A stretch of 64,000 bases of DNA, taken from assembly GCF_000455265.1 (NCBI RefSeq), contig NZ_HG005141.1, forward strand, positions 89,324 through 153,323, written 5' to 3'. This stretch comes from Paenibacillus antibioticophila (GTDB taxonomy: Bacteria > Bacillota > Bacilli > Paenibacillales > Paenibacillaceae). Shown here in pieces: positions 44,346 through 52,667 of this stretch (positions are counted from its first letter, which is position 1; every line of letters begins with the position of its first letter). Position numbers and translations under genes: made by a program. Below the pieces are notes generated by a model, which saw only the letters and a program-made list of their open reading frames with translations, made no database searches and was not told where the DNA came from.

Positions 44346-47300
44346 CTAATTGAAGTTCTTAGGGAAGATGTCCGTGCTCTCCTTGAACAGCTCCACGGCA
44401 ATCTTGCCTGCTTCTGCGCGAGTCATGTAGCCCTTCGGATTGAAGCTGTACGTTGCTTTCTTCTGTCCTGGAAGTGTAGTCGCCGCGCCATTCATAATCT
44501 TCGCCTTGGACACTGCCTGGATCGCAGGTCTAGCATAGTAATCCATGCTTCCGGAGTCCGTAAAGGACTTGGCCAATGACGAATTCAGCTTGTCGTCATT
44601 CAGAGCCAGCTTGAGCTTGAGCGCTCTGGAGATCATCACAGCTGCCTGTTCGCGCGTAATCGGCGTATACGGGGCGAACTCGCCTTCATTCGTACCCGCT
44701 ACAATACCAGCCCGTGCTGCTGTCTCAATGTACTTGTAGCTCCAGGTCTCTGTAGCTGCGCCCGGCCCCACATCTGTAAAGGTGGATTTGGAATGATTCC
44801 CATCGGTCGGATAATTCAACGGAATATTCAAGCCCTTCACCAGCAGAGTTGCAAATTCCCCGCGCGTAATCCGGTCATCTGTACCGAAGCTGTCTCCGCG
44901 CAGATTCTTCATAATCCCCTTGGAATAGAGCGCATTAAGAATATTTCTTGCCCAGCCATGGTTTGTAATGTCACTATAGCCCCTCTTGAGCTTCATAACC
45001 ATGTAATAACCAAAATCATCAAACGGCACTGTAATTTTATGCCCCTTGGTATCTACCTCACCACCAATATTTTCCCAAATACCGGTATCCGTGAGACGGA
45101 AGACCGTAATCGTTGTTCCAGCTTCATCTACCACACTGCTGTTATAGGACAGCGTCAACTCTCCGCGCTGTGATGGAACAATTTTTCTGGAAGCAGGAAA
45201 TCTGGTGAAGTAGCCCTCAAGAGAATATGGAGCAAGTCCGTTTGTAGCCCCAATGTCGCCGCTCTCACCCAAGCCTCCGTGAATCCAATACACATCAGAG
45301 ACAGGTGTGAAATTCGCTCTACTCTCAGGACTGGAGAACTTAGCTCTCACATCAATCGGAATCTGAATAGGATCATAGCCGCTCTCTATATTGTTATTTT
45401 GTCCACCAATGTAGTTGCCATAATCATCGCGCTTGCCTACCACGCCATTCTCGGGATCGGCAATACCGAACAGAATCTTGTTATCCGGATAATACTCAAT
45501 TGCGCTCGTACCAGGAAACGCAGTCTGTAAAATAGTTCCCTTAGGGAAACTGAGTTCGATCTTTTTGTTGAATACACTATATTTCGTAGCGGCCTTCACC
45601 GCCATGAATTGACTATCCACATTTACTGCTGAGGTATAGTAAACTTCGATGGTATCCTTGAAGCTTGTATCTGCACGAACAATCTCTATTTTTACCTTCG
45701 TACTCTTATCTGCTTTGAGTCCAGTGTAGTCATAGATATAACGATCAGCGAGTCCTGCCTCTTGACGCAGTTCTGCTTCCTCGCCATCAATTAGAACCTT
45801 CGTTGCTCCCTCTGCCTCAATGTCAAAACGAACAAAGTTCTTGTTTACAATGTACTGTCCATCTACATTCGGCTGCGGGGCGAGCAGACGGTATGGTTCA
45901 ACTACACGAACCAACTCAATCTTCTTGTTGGTTCTGGAGCCTGAATCATTGATTAACTCCAGATTAAACACATAGCTTCCCGGCACTTCAAGATCCACAT
46001 CATGCACGCGGAATACAAAATCCTTCTCACTGCCTACAAGCGTGTAGGAATAAGACTTGGAGCCGCCGCCAAAATCGTAGGTGAAGGAATCCGTCACCTC
46101 GGTTACATCAGTTCCCATGGTTTTATCCAACAGAGTTGTCGAGCCAAAGTACAATTTGACCCGTGTTGCTCCACTGCCTCGCCCAAGCAAGTGAGCCGTC
46201 TTATTATTTGTTGTATAATTTCCGGCCTCAGCACTATAGGTAAAGCTTGGAGATAGAAGGAACAAGGTGTTCATGACTGTATCAAGAGCTTCCTGCGCTC
46301 CTGTATTAACATTATCAAGCGCATCCTGCATTTGAATCCGAGTTGGCAAGGGAGCTGTAGTGCCTGATACTGCTGCCGGCTGTAAATTGCTGATTGTCGC
46401 TCCATTCTTGTCTACAATATAGACCAGCATTTCTCCCGTTACTGTACGAGCGTTGCCATTACCATCCATAGAGGTTCCATAAAAGATAATCCGGTTTTCA
46501 CCATAAAAGAGAGGTCCTTGTGGCCCAATCTTTACTTTCAGTACAAAGGAGTTGTCAGTAGGATAACTAACTTCTCCAACCTTTGTTGTCTCCCCTGGTG
46601 CTGAAGCTAACCCATTCACAGAATAGGAGGCGTTGGTCGGAGCCTTGAAATTTTCAAAGCCCAAATAGCTTCCTTCAACTTTAAGTTCAAGTGTGTCAGG
46701 GTCTTTAGAATCCACTTCAATCGTCTGACCATAGATCAGATTCGTGAAAGAGATTTTAGTCATTGTGATATAAGAAACAGTTGCTCTCGCCTCTTCACCA
46801 CTGGTATACCAGAAAGCAAGCTGCTGCTGGCCGGAAGAAAAGTCGGAGATCTTGTAGATTTGCCAATTTGAGCCGCTAGCTACAGGGGTAGTGCTTATAT
46901 CCAAGGTTTTAGAGCCCTTTGGCAAATACGTGGCGTTCACATTCCCGGTAAGGGCCGCACTGCCTTCAATGTATACATAGAAAGTCCCTGAATTTACTGT
47001 AGCTCCGTTAAGATTTACCTTGGTTAAGTCCTTAGTAGCATCGAAGCCGGCTTTCGTGGATTCTGTCTCATAGGCAGGCAGGTAATACATATTTTTAATC
47101 GTTGCCTGACCGGGCAAATAACGGAAGGATACCGGAACGGTCGCACTGAATCTTGGCACAGTCGCCGCAGGATCACCATAGGTCACTCGAAGCGAAATCG
47201 TGTTGGTTTCACTACCTACAGCCGGAATACCGTCGACCTTAAAGGTGACCGCAAGATATTCCGGGCTTCCGCTGGCATTGGGGATGATTACATCCTGTCC

Positions 47301-48383
47301 TGTTTCATTCGAATAGGAGCCATCAGCATTGACTGCTTTCATTTTCAGAACCCTCAGGCTAGAGGTCACATCCACAAAGTCCGGATCACTAGCACTCTTG
47401 TATGCTACCTTACCATTTGCAGAAAAGGAACCTTCGTTAGGCGTGTCAGCATCCTTCTGATAGGGAATAATAACCTGACCAATAATACTGACTCCAGCAC
47501 CTGCACTTTCTGTAATAACAGGCGTCTTGCCGTAAGCATCATAAGCTGTAGATGTAGAAGCGACATATAGGCCAGTCATTTTCTGTGTATCACTAATACG
47601 GAAGATCGTACGATTCATCGTAATGGTATCTGAACCATTAGTAATTACAATCTGTAAATCATTAACCCCTTCGGCCAATGACAATCCGGAGGCATAGAAT
47701 TTGCCGCTATACTCATCCCGCGGTACGGTGTTCGGAGATTTTCCGTTCACAGATACCGTTACTGTATTTGTGTTCTGAACGATCCCCTCCAGAGACACCA
47801 TGGCTTCCTTGGTTACCACAGGCGTTCCTTCATTTAGATACTTGGCCAAGGAACCGCCCTCATACATTTTCAGTTCCTCAAGATAAGGAATTTTGTCATA
47901 GAGCACGTAGAAGGATTCCGATTGTGTAACTCCCCCTTGTGTACCCGAGAACGTAATCCGGTTGAATCCAGAAAACAAGGTAACATCCCGCACCGAAAAG
48001 TTATTTCCTGAAGTGGTCATTGTATTGGAATACACATTATTGGTATCAGGAACCCAATCAATCTGATTGGCTACGGAACTAGGTACTGAATTTAATCGTT
48101 CTACTGTAACCAACATATTATTGGAAGACAGCCCTGCTCTGAATGAGCCTTCGATCGTAAGAGTTCCTGTTGTAACCTTGTAGGCATTCTCACGACTCAA
48201 CTGGTCTCCAGTGTATTCCATAGTTAGACTGAAGGTATCCCGCAGACCTGGCGTCGATGGGATAAAGTAGCTTGGCAAAGCACCCGCCGCACTTGCCTTC
48301 GGAGCAGACAGGCCTACCGGCAGCAACGAAATGACAAGCGACAACAAAGTGAGCCAAAGAAACGGCTTCTTGAAACGCTGCAT
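44346..48383 (-). CDS. Giant SLH surface protein, C-terminal SLH domains
   Basis: 1345 aa. Signal peptide (about 1-33, cleavage near ASAAG), a long β-rich ectodomain of Ig-like units (FSLTMEYTGDQLSREN, GFNRITFSGTQGGVTQS, GENRIIFYGTSMDGNG), and a segment about 950-1130 that resembles a processed β domain. Three SLH domains follow (about 1140-1340) with TRGE, TREQ and TRAE motifs. AAAGGAGAG precedes the ATG by 8 bases. Likely held on the same wall polymer as the S-layer. Ligand unknown. Confidence 0.92.
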   Translation of the reverse strand: MQRFKKPFLWLTLLSLVISLLPVGLSAPKASAAGALPSYFIPSTPGLRDTFSLTMEYTGDQLSRENAYKVTTGTLTIEGSFRAGLSSNNMLVTVERLNSVPSSVANQIDWVPDTNNVYSNTMTTSGNNFSVRDVTLFSGFNRITFSGTQGGVTQSESFYVLYDKIPYLEELKMYEGGSLAKYLNEGTPVVTKEAMVSLEGIVQNTNTVTVSVNGKSPNTVPRDEYSGKFYASGLSLAEGVNDLQIVITNGSDTITMNRTIFRISDTQKMTGLYVASTSTAYDAYGKTPVITESAGAGVSIIGQVIIPYQKDADTPNEGSFSANGKVAYKSASDPDFVDVTSSLRVLKMKAVNADGSYSNETGQDVIIPNASGSPEYLAVTFKVDGIPAVGSETNTISLRVTYGDPAATVPRFSATVPVSFRYLPGQATIKNMYYLPAYETESTKAGFDATKDLTKVNLNGATVNSGTFYVYIEGSAALTGNVNATYLPKGSKTLDISTTPVASGSNWQIYKISDFSSGQQQLAFWYTSGEEARATVSYITMTKISFTNLIYGQTIEVDSKDPDTLELKVEGSYLGFENFKAPTNASYSVNGLASAPGETTKVGEVSYPTDNSFVLKVKIGPQGPLFYGENRIIFYGTSMDGNGNARTVTGEMLVYIVDKNGATISNLQPAAVSGTTAPLPTRIQMQDALDNVNTGAQEALDTVMNTLFLLSPSFTYSAEAGNYTTNNKTAHLLGRGSGATRVKLYFGSTTLLDKTMGTDVTEVTDSFTYDFGGGSKSYSYTLVGSEKDFVFRVHDVDLEVPGSYVFNLELINDSGSRTNKKIELVRVVEPYRLLAPQPNVDGQYIVNKNFVRFDIEAEGATKVLIDGEEAELRQEAGLADRYIYDYTGLKADKSTKVKIEIVRADTSFKDTIEVYYTSAVNVDSQFMAVKAATKYSVFNKKIELSFPKGTILQTAFPGTSAIEYYPDNKILFGIADPENGVVGKRDDYGNYIGGQNNNIESGYDPIQIPIDVRAKFSSPESRANFTPVSDVYWIHGGLGESGDIGATNGLAPYSLEGYFTRFPASRKIVPSQRGELTLSYNSSVVDEAGTTITVFRLTDTGIWENIGGEVDTKGHKITVPFDDFGYYMVMKLKRGYSDITNHGWARNILNALYSKGIMKNLRGDSFGTDDRITRGEFATLLVKGLNIPLNYPTDGNHSKSTFTDVGPGAATETWSYKYIETAARAGIVAGTNEGEFAPYTPITREQAAVMISRALKLKLALNDDKLNSSLAKSFTDSGSMDYYARPAIQAVSKAKIMNGAATTLPGQKKATYSFNPKGYMTRAEAGKIAVELFKESTDIFPKNFN

Positions 48384-48530
48384 AATTATTTCTCTCCTTT
48401 TACCTTAGATTGTTGTAGTTCCCGTTAAGTGGAAACCGTCCAAAAGGTCGTATAGAGTAATTATCGGACAAGAAAGGAAAGAATTTTAGGAGATTATCAA
48501 AATCACTTCTGAAATTATCAAGCGGATAGC

Positions 48531-48571
48531 CAAAAAGCCCCTGACACCGCTAAAGCAGCGGAGCAGGGGCC
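48531..48571 (-). terminator. Terminator of the coiled-coil gene
   Basis: GCCCCTG..CCGCT pairs with AGCGG..CAGGGGC, followed by TTTTTGG on the minus strand. Confidence 0.9.
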
Positions 48572-48598
48572 AGGAATACAACTAATATATTTATTTAA

Positions 48599-49039
48599 TT
48601 ACTTTGCCAGTCTGATACTGCGGATTTCGGATTCCTGCTCCAGCGAGCGGGCGGAAAGCTTTTCTACAATAATCTCCAGGCGCTCCTGCTTGGTCTTGAC
48701 GGACGCTACCTCGCCATGCAGCTTGTGAACATCCATACTCAGAGCGTCAAGCTTGGCGTCAGTCTCCTCCTGACGATCCCGAATTGCACGGACAATCTCA
48801 TTTGTCTCCTGCAATTGGGTACTCATAAGATTCTGTGTCTCCTTAAGTTCCAGAATATCAGACTTCATTGACTGCATGTCTGATTTCATGGCCTGCTGCT
48901 CGGACTTCAGGGAACCTATGTCCGATTTCATCGACTGTATATCGGATTTCATCGACTGTATGTCCGATTTCATCGACTGCTGCTCGGACTCGATATGGTC
49001 CAGCTTATGCAAAATCTGGTGGAGTAATTGTTCACTCAT
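48599..49039 (-). CDS. Coiled-coil protein with heptad repeats
   Basis: 146 aa, almost wholly coiled coil. The N-terminal half is built of seven-residue repeats QSMKSDI (four near-perfect, with GSLKSEQ and QAMKSDM variants) encoded by 21-bp tandem DNA repeats at about 48860-48985. The C-terminal half is a non-repetitive coil. AAGGGAG precedes the ATG by 8 bases. No signal peptide. Similar short coils occur in Firmicutes near surface genes, but no function is established. Confidence 0.8.
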   Translation of the reverse strand: MSEQLLHQILHKLDHIESEQQSMKSDIQSMKSDIQSMKSDIGSLKSEQQAMKSDMQSMKSDILELKETQNLMSTQLQETNEIVRAIRDRQEETDAKLDALSMDVHKLHGEVASVKTKQERLEIIVEKLSARSLEQESEIRSIRLAK

Positions 49040-49173
49040 TCGAATAACTCCCTTCCAAGTAGAACTGTTATGAAGTATTATAACCGATATTGGGGATGGG
49101 CGCGAGATAGTGCTTCTGGTGCTTCTGGTTACATTTTATGTCGCTAATTAACAAATCAGAGTCGATTCGGATA

Positions 49174-49353
49174 TAGTGAAAATAGTTACCTTAGATTTGA
49201 GCAAGTAGGTGTAAACGTGGATATAGTGAAATTTTTTCGCTTAAAAGCGATTCATCCTGAGTATTATCTAGTTTCTGGCGATCTAAGGTCATTTTTTTCA
49301 TTAAAGTAGGGACGGCGAGTTAAACGTGAATTTTAAGGGAAGAAATTCCACTA
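49174..49353. repeat. 180-bp dyad element C, copy 3
   Basis: Units TAGTGAAAATAGTTACCTTA (49174), TAGTGAAATTTTTTCGCTTA (49224), inverted TAAGGTCATTTTTTTCATTA (49284) and TAAGGGAAGAAATTCCACTA (49334). Same offsets 0, 50, 110, 160. It fills most of the 480-base gap between the coiled-coil gene and tagO. Confidence 0.9.
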
Positions 49354-49449
49354 GAGCATAGCTGGGGAAACACAAATAATGTACAACTATAGTATACAAG
49401 TTCGGCGATGCAAAAAAGGCGCGAAAGTCCGGCATGATCCAATTAATTC

Positions 49450-49496
49450 ATAAAATCCCCCGCCGCCGCGTAAGAAGGCGGGACGAGGGAGGGGTA
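49450..49496 (-). terminator. Terminator of the tagO gene
   Basis: On the minus strand CCCGCC..GGCGGCGGG stem followed by GGATTTTATG, about 25 bases after the stop. Confidence 0.6.
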
Positions 49497-49519
49497 TCGG
49501 GTATAGATTATAATTCCAA

Positions 49520-50641
49520 TTACTTCGAGCCGCGCTCCGCGCCGGCCTTCATGCGCAGGCGCGCGAAGAAGTCGAGCAGCGGCCGCTTGGTCTTGCCGAT
49601 CAAGCCGATGACCTCGGCGCCGATCTGCAGGAAGAAGACCATAACGCAGATCACGACGAAGGTAACCCAGTTGGCGTTATACATGGCTGCCGATGATTGA
49701 ATGACGGCCAGAATGCCGAAGAAAGCGGCAATCGCATAAATGATCAGTACGGTCTGCCGATGGCTGAAGCCCAGCTCGCGCAGACAGTGATGCAGATGTC
49801 CCTTATCCGGCGAAAAGATCGGCTTCTTCTGCATCCAGCGGCGCACGATCGCGAACATCGTGTCCGAGAGCGGTACGCCGATCAGGATGAGCGGTGTCAG
49901 GAAGGACACGATCGCAACCTGTTTGAACCCGAGCAATGACAATAGCGCCAGGCTGAACCCAAGGAACAGGGCGCCGGAATCACCCATAAAGATTTTGGCT
50001 GGATGAAAATTAAAGTACAGAAAGCCGATAATACTGCCCAGCAACAGCAGGCTGATCAGTGCAACAATTACATTACCCATCAAGAATGCCATAACGGCAA
50101 TGGTGCCGATTGCAATCGCGGATACCCCCGCAGCCAAGCCATCCAATCCGTCAATCAGGTTGATGGCATTCGTAACCCCGACGATCCAGAGGATCGTGAA
50201 CGGGATTGCAATCCAGCTCTCAACCGAGGCATAGGTGTGAAACGGAATATTGGCGAATTCCAGCTTAATATCGAAGCCGAAGACAACCACACAAGCGGTG
50301 GCGATCTGAACCACAAACTTCAGCTTGGCCGGCAGATCGAAGCGATCGTCCAGGGCGCCAAGGAGAATCGTAATGGTTCCTCCCACGAGAAAGGCCTTGA
50401 TGAAGTTCAGTTCTCTGGAAGTCAGATCAATCGGTAAAAATGGAATCACCAGAAAGAAGGTAACCATAAAAGCCATAAATATCGCTAATCCGCCGAGTCT
50501 CGGCATAATTCTTGTATGCACTTTACGGGCGTTCGGCACATCGACCGCGCCAACCTTATGAGCAAATCGCTTGACCAACGGTGTCAGTCCCAAAGCAAGT
50601 CCCAGTGAGACTATAAACCCGATGGTATAAATCATCCACAT
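49520..50641 (-). CDS. tagO: Undecaprenyl-phosphate GlcNAc-1-phosphate transferase, TagO/WecA family
   Basis: About 373 aa from the ATG at 50641, preceded by GGGGG; a longer start at 50659 has no ribosome site. Around ten membrane helices. Catalytic loops: LDDRFDLPAK, NAINLIDGLDGLAAG, FMGDSGALFLGF and PDKGHLHHCL. It loads GlcNAc-1-phosphate on undecaprenyl phosphate, the first step of wall teichoic or secondary wall polymer synthesis. Last gene of the DUF5693-csaB-tagA-tagO run. Confidence 0.94.
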   Translation of the reverse strand: MWMIYTIGFIVSLGLALGLTPLVKRFAHKVGAVDVPNARKVHTRIMPRLGGLAIFMAFMVTFFLVIPFLPIDLTSRELNFIKAFLVGGTITILLGALDDRFDLPAKLKFVVQIATACVVVFGFDIKLEFANIPFHTYASVESWIAIPFTILWIVGVTNAINLIDGLDGLAAGVSAIAIGTIAVMAFLMGNVIVALISLLLLGSIIGFLYFNFHPAKIFMGDSGALFLGFSLALLSLLGFKQVAIVSFLTPLILIGVPLSDTMFAIVRRWMQKKPIFSPDKGHLHHCLRELGFSHRQTVLIIYAIAAFFGILAVIQSSAAMYNANWVTFVVICVMVFFLQIGAEVIGLIGKTKRPLLDFFARLRMKAGAERGSK

Positions 50642-50754
50642 GCGTAGTTCAACCCCCATTTATTCTGCCGGAATGAATTATACTCCGTTTCAGGAGAAAC
50701 ACCAACCTTCGTATTTGAGCAATATTAGGCCGTTTTGCAGCAAAAACCATTAAA

Positions 50755-51528
50755 TTAGCTGCTTTTCTTCAGGTTTTCTCCCTCACGCAGTACCCGCACG
50801 ACGAATTTCGGCAGCGCAGCCATTCTCGGCAGGCGTGATGGTTCGGAAAGCAGACGGTATAGCCACTCAAGCCTAAGCTTTTGGAAGGCCTTTGGTGCTC
50901 GCTTGGTCTTGCCGGAGATCACATCGAAGCTTCCTCCAACGCCCATCATCAACGGCACACCCAGAGAGTGTTTGTGTTTGTGAATCCACGGCTCCTGCGT
51001 ATCAGCCCCTCGGGCCACGAATAGCAGATGCGGAGAGACTGCTCTGATGCCATCGATGACCTCCTGATCCTGATCCGGTCCAAAATATCCATCACGAGCT
51101 CCCACAATGGCAGTACCCGGATATTGCTCCGTTAACCGCAGAGCAGTCTCCTGAATCACTTCTTTTGTGGAACCCAGCAAGTAGATCTTCCAGCCCCGCT
51201 GTTGCCCCTCCTTCATTAATTCGTGAAGAAGCTCAATCCCGGGAACCCGTTCTTCAATCGGCTCACCGGCCTTTTGTGCCGCCCAGACCACACCTGCGCC
51301 ATCCGGAACGATCAACTCGGCCTCCTGCATAATGACGTTATAAGCCGGATCCTCCAGCGCAGCCATCACCATAATCGGGTTAGCCGTGATGATCTGGTGC
51401 GGCTTGCCGCTCTCCACCGCTTCACACAAATGGTTGACTGTATCGCGCAGCCCCCACTTGCTGACTGGGATTCCGAAAATAGATACTGTCGGAACTCCGC
51501 TTCCGTGTGTATTCTCGATCATCTTCAT
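50755..51528 (-). CDS. tagA: TagA-type N-acetylmannosaminyltransferase (WecG/TagA/CpsF family)
   Basis: 257 aa. Motifs: TANPIMVMAA near the catalytic Thr/Asn, IVPDGAGVVWAA, RVPGIELLHEL, LFVARGADTQEPWIHKH and the C-terminal KAFQKLRLEWLYRLLSEPSR. It adds ManNAc to GlcNAc-PP-undecaprenol, giving the disaccharide on which CsaB can place pyruvate, as in the ManNAc-GlcNAc wall polymer of Paenibacillus alvei. AGGAGG lies just before the start; ATG at 51522 is an alternative. It starts 8 bases after the csaB stop. Confidence 0.93.
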   Translation of the reverse strand: MKMIENTHGSGVPTVSIFGIPVSKWGLRDTVNHLCEAVESGKPHQIITANPIMVMAALEDPAYNVIMQEAELIVPDGAGVVWAAQKAGEPIEERVPGIELLHELMKEGQQRGWKIYLLGSTKEVIQETALRLTEQYPGTAIVGARDGYFGPDQDQEVIDGIRAVSPHLLFVARGADTQEPWIHKHKHSLGVPLMMGVGGSFDVISGKTKRAPKAFQKLRLEWLYRLLSEPSRLPRMAALPKFVVRVLREGENLKKSS

Positions 51529-51536
51529 CCTGCCTC

Positions 51537-52667
51537 CTACTCTCTGCTCCGCACAAACTCAACGATCCGCTTAGCCGGCTCGCGCGCTTCCCGCTTCAGT
51601 TCATGGATGCGGGAGGCCTGGGTCGTGCGCCAGGCCTCGCCTTCGCCGAGCAGACGCTCTGCCTGCGAGGCGACGATCCGCGGGTCAAGCTCTGCGGAGC
51701 TGCCGACCGGTACGCTGGCGAGGCGGCTCAGAAAATGATCGATCTTCGGATCATATGAGATGCCGAGCAGCGGCACCTCCTGGGATGCCGCGTAAATGAG
51801 GCTGTGCAGCCTCATGCCGATCAGCAGGCGGCATCGGCTCACTTCCCGGAGCATCTCGTACGGATGCTCCGTCTCCGCCGCCGTACTCACGGCGCACCCG
51901 AATTCTGCCACATTCCCCATCTGCTCGATGACGAAGCGCGACGCTTCGTCATCGCCCGGGACGTGGAATGGCAGAAACCGGATGTGCACCGCACAGCGGC
52001 GGCACAGCGAAGCGAGGCCCTCGGCCAGCTTCGCCAGCTCGGAACGGTCCGCATTCCAGAAGCGGACCGAGACGCCCACCACCGGCAGCTCCTCACTGCC
52101 GGTGGCTGCGCCTGCAGCCTCGCCCTCCGGAAGGGCGAGGCCCATGACCGGATCCGGGACGACCGCAATGCCGTCCCGGGCCACCCCCATGCTGTGAAGC
52201 AAAGCGGCCGACTCCGAGTCGCGCACCGAAATATACTCACAGCGGCGGAACACAGAGGCAATGAACGGGCGGAACAGCTTGCGGTTTACCGGCCCGATGC
52301 CCTGAGCGTAGATGAATGTCGGCTTGCCCATCCATTGGGCCAGCTTGAGGATTCCGAGATAGTACGGAATCGAGCCGAGCCCGGTTGCGTCCTGCAGCAG
52401 ACTTCCTCCTCCGCTGATCAGGCCGTCGCTGTTCTTAATAGCGTTCCTAACCTCGGCCAGTTTCATCCGATGGACTGCCTTGACGCCATACGTACGGCTC
52501 GTCCATTCCGGATTGATGGACAGAACTACCGGCTTGATCACAATGCCGGCTGCTCTCCCTTCCTCTTCCAAGGCGGATAGAATGGATTGCAGCACAGCCT
52601 CGTCCCCGCTGTTGCGGAAGCCGTAGTATCCCGACACAACTATTGTCTTAACAGTTTCGGAGACCAT
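51537..52667 (-). CDS. csaB: CsaB polysaccharide pyruvyl transferase
   Basis: 376 aa from the ATG at 52667, with GAAAGGTG upstream. Typical CsaB features: VSGYYGFRNSGDEAVLQSIL near the N-terminus, ISGGGSLLQD, IYAQGIGPV, GMRLHSLIYAA and LGISYDPKI. CsaB transfers pyruvate from phosphoenolpyruvate to ManNAc of the wall polymer, and the ketal is what SLH domains recognise. It therefore anchors the S-layer and SLH proteins of this window. It overlaps the DUF5693 gene by 28 bases. A central part (about 51900-52180) is very G+C-rich. Confidence 0.94.
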   Translation of the reverse strand: MVSETVKTIVVSGYYGFRNSGDEAVLQSILSALEEEGRAAGIVIKPVVLSINPEWTSRTYGVKAVHRMKLAEVRNAIKNSDGLISGGGSLLQDATGLGSIPYYLGILKLAQWMGKPTFIYAQGIGPVNRKLFRPFIASVFRRCEYISVRDSESAALLHSMGVARDGIAVVPDPVMGLALPEGEAAGAATGSEELPVVGVSVRFWNADRSELAKLAEGLASLCRRCAVHIRFLPFHVPGDDEASRFVIEQMGNVAEFGCAVSTAAETEHPYEMLREVSRCRLLIGMRLHSLIYAASQEVPLLGISYDPKIDHFLSRLASVPVGSSAELDPRIVASQAERLLGEGEAWRTTQASRIHELKREAREPAKRIVEFVRSRE

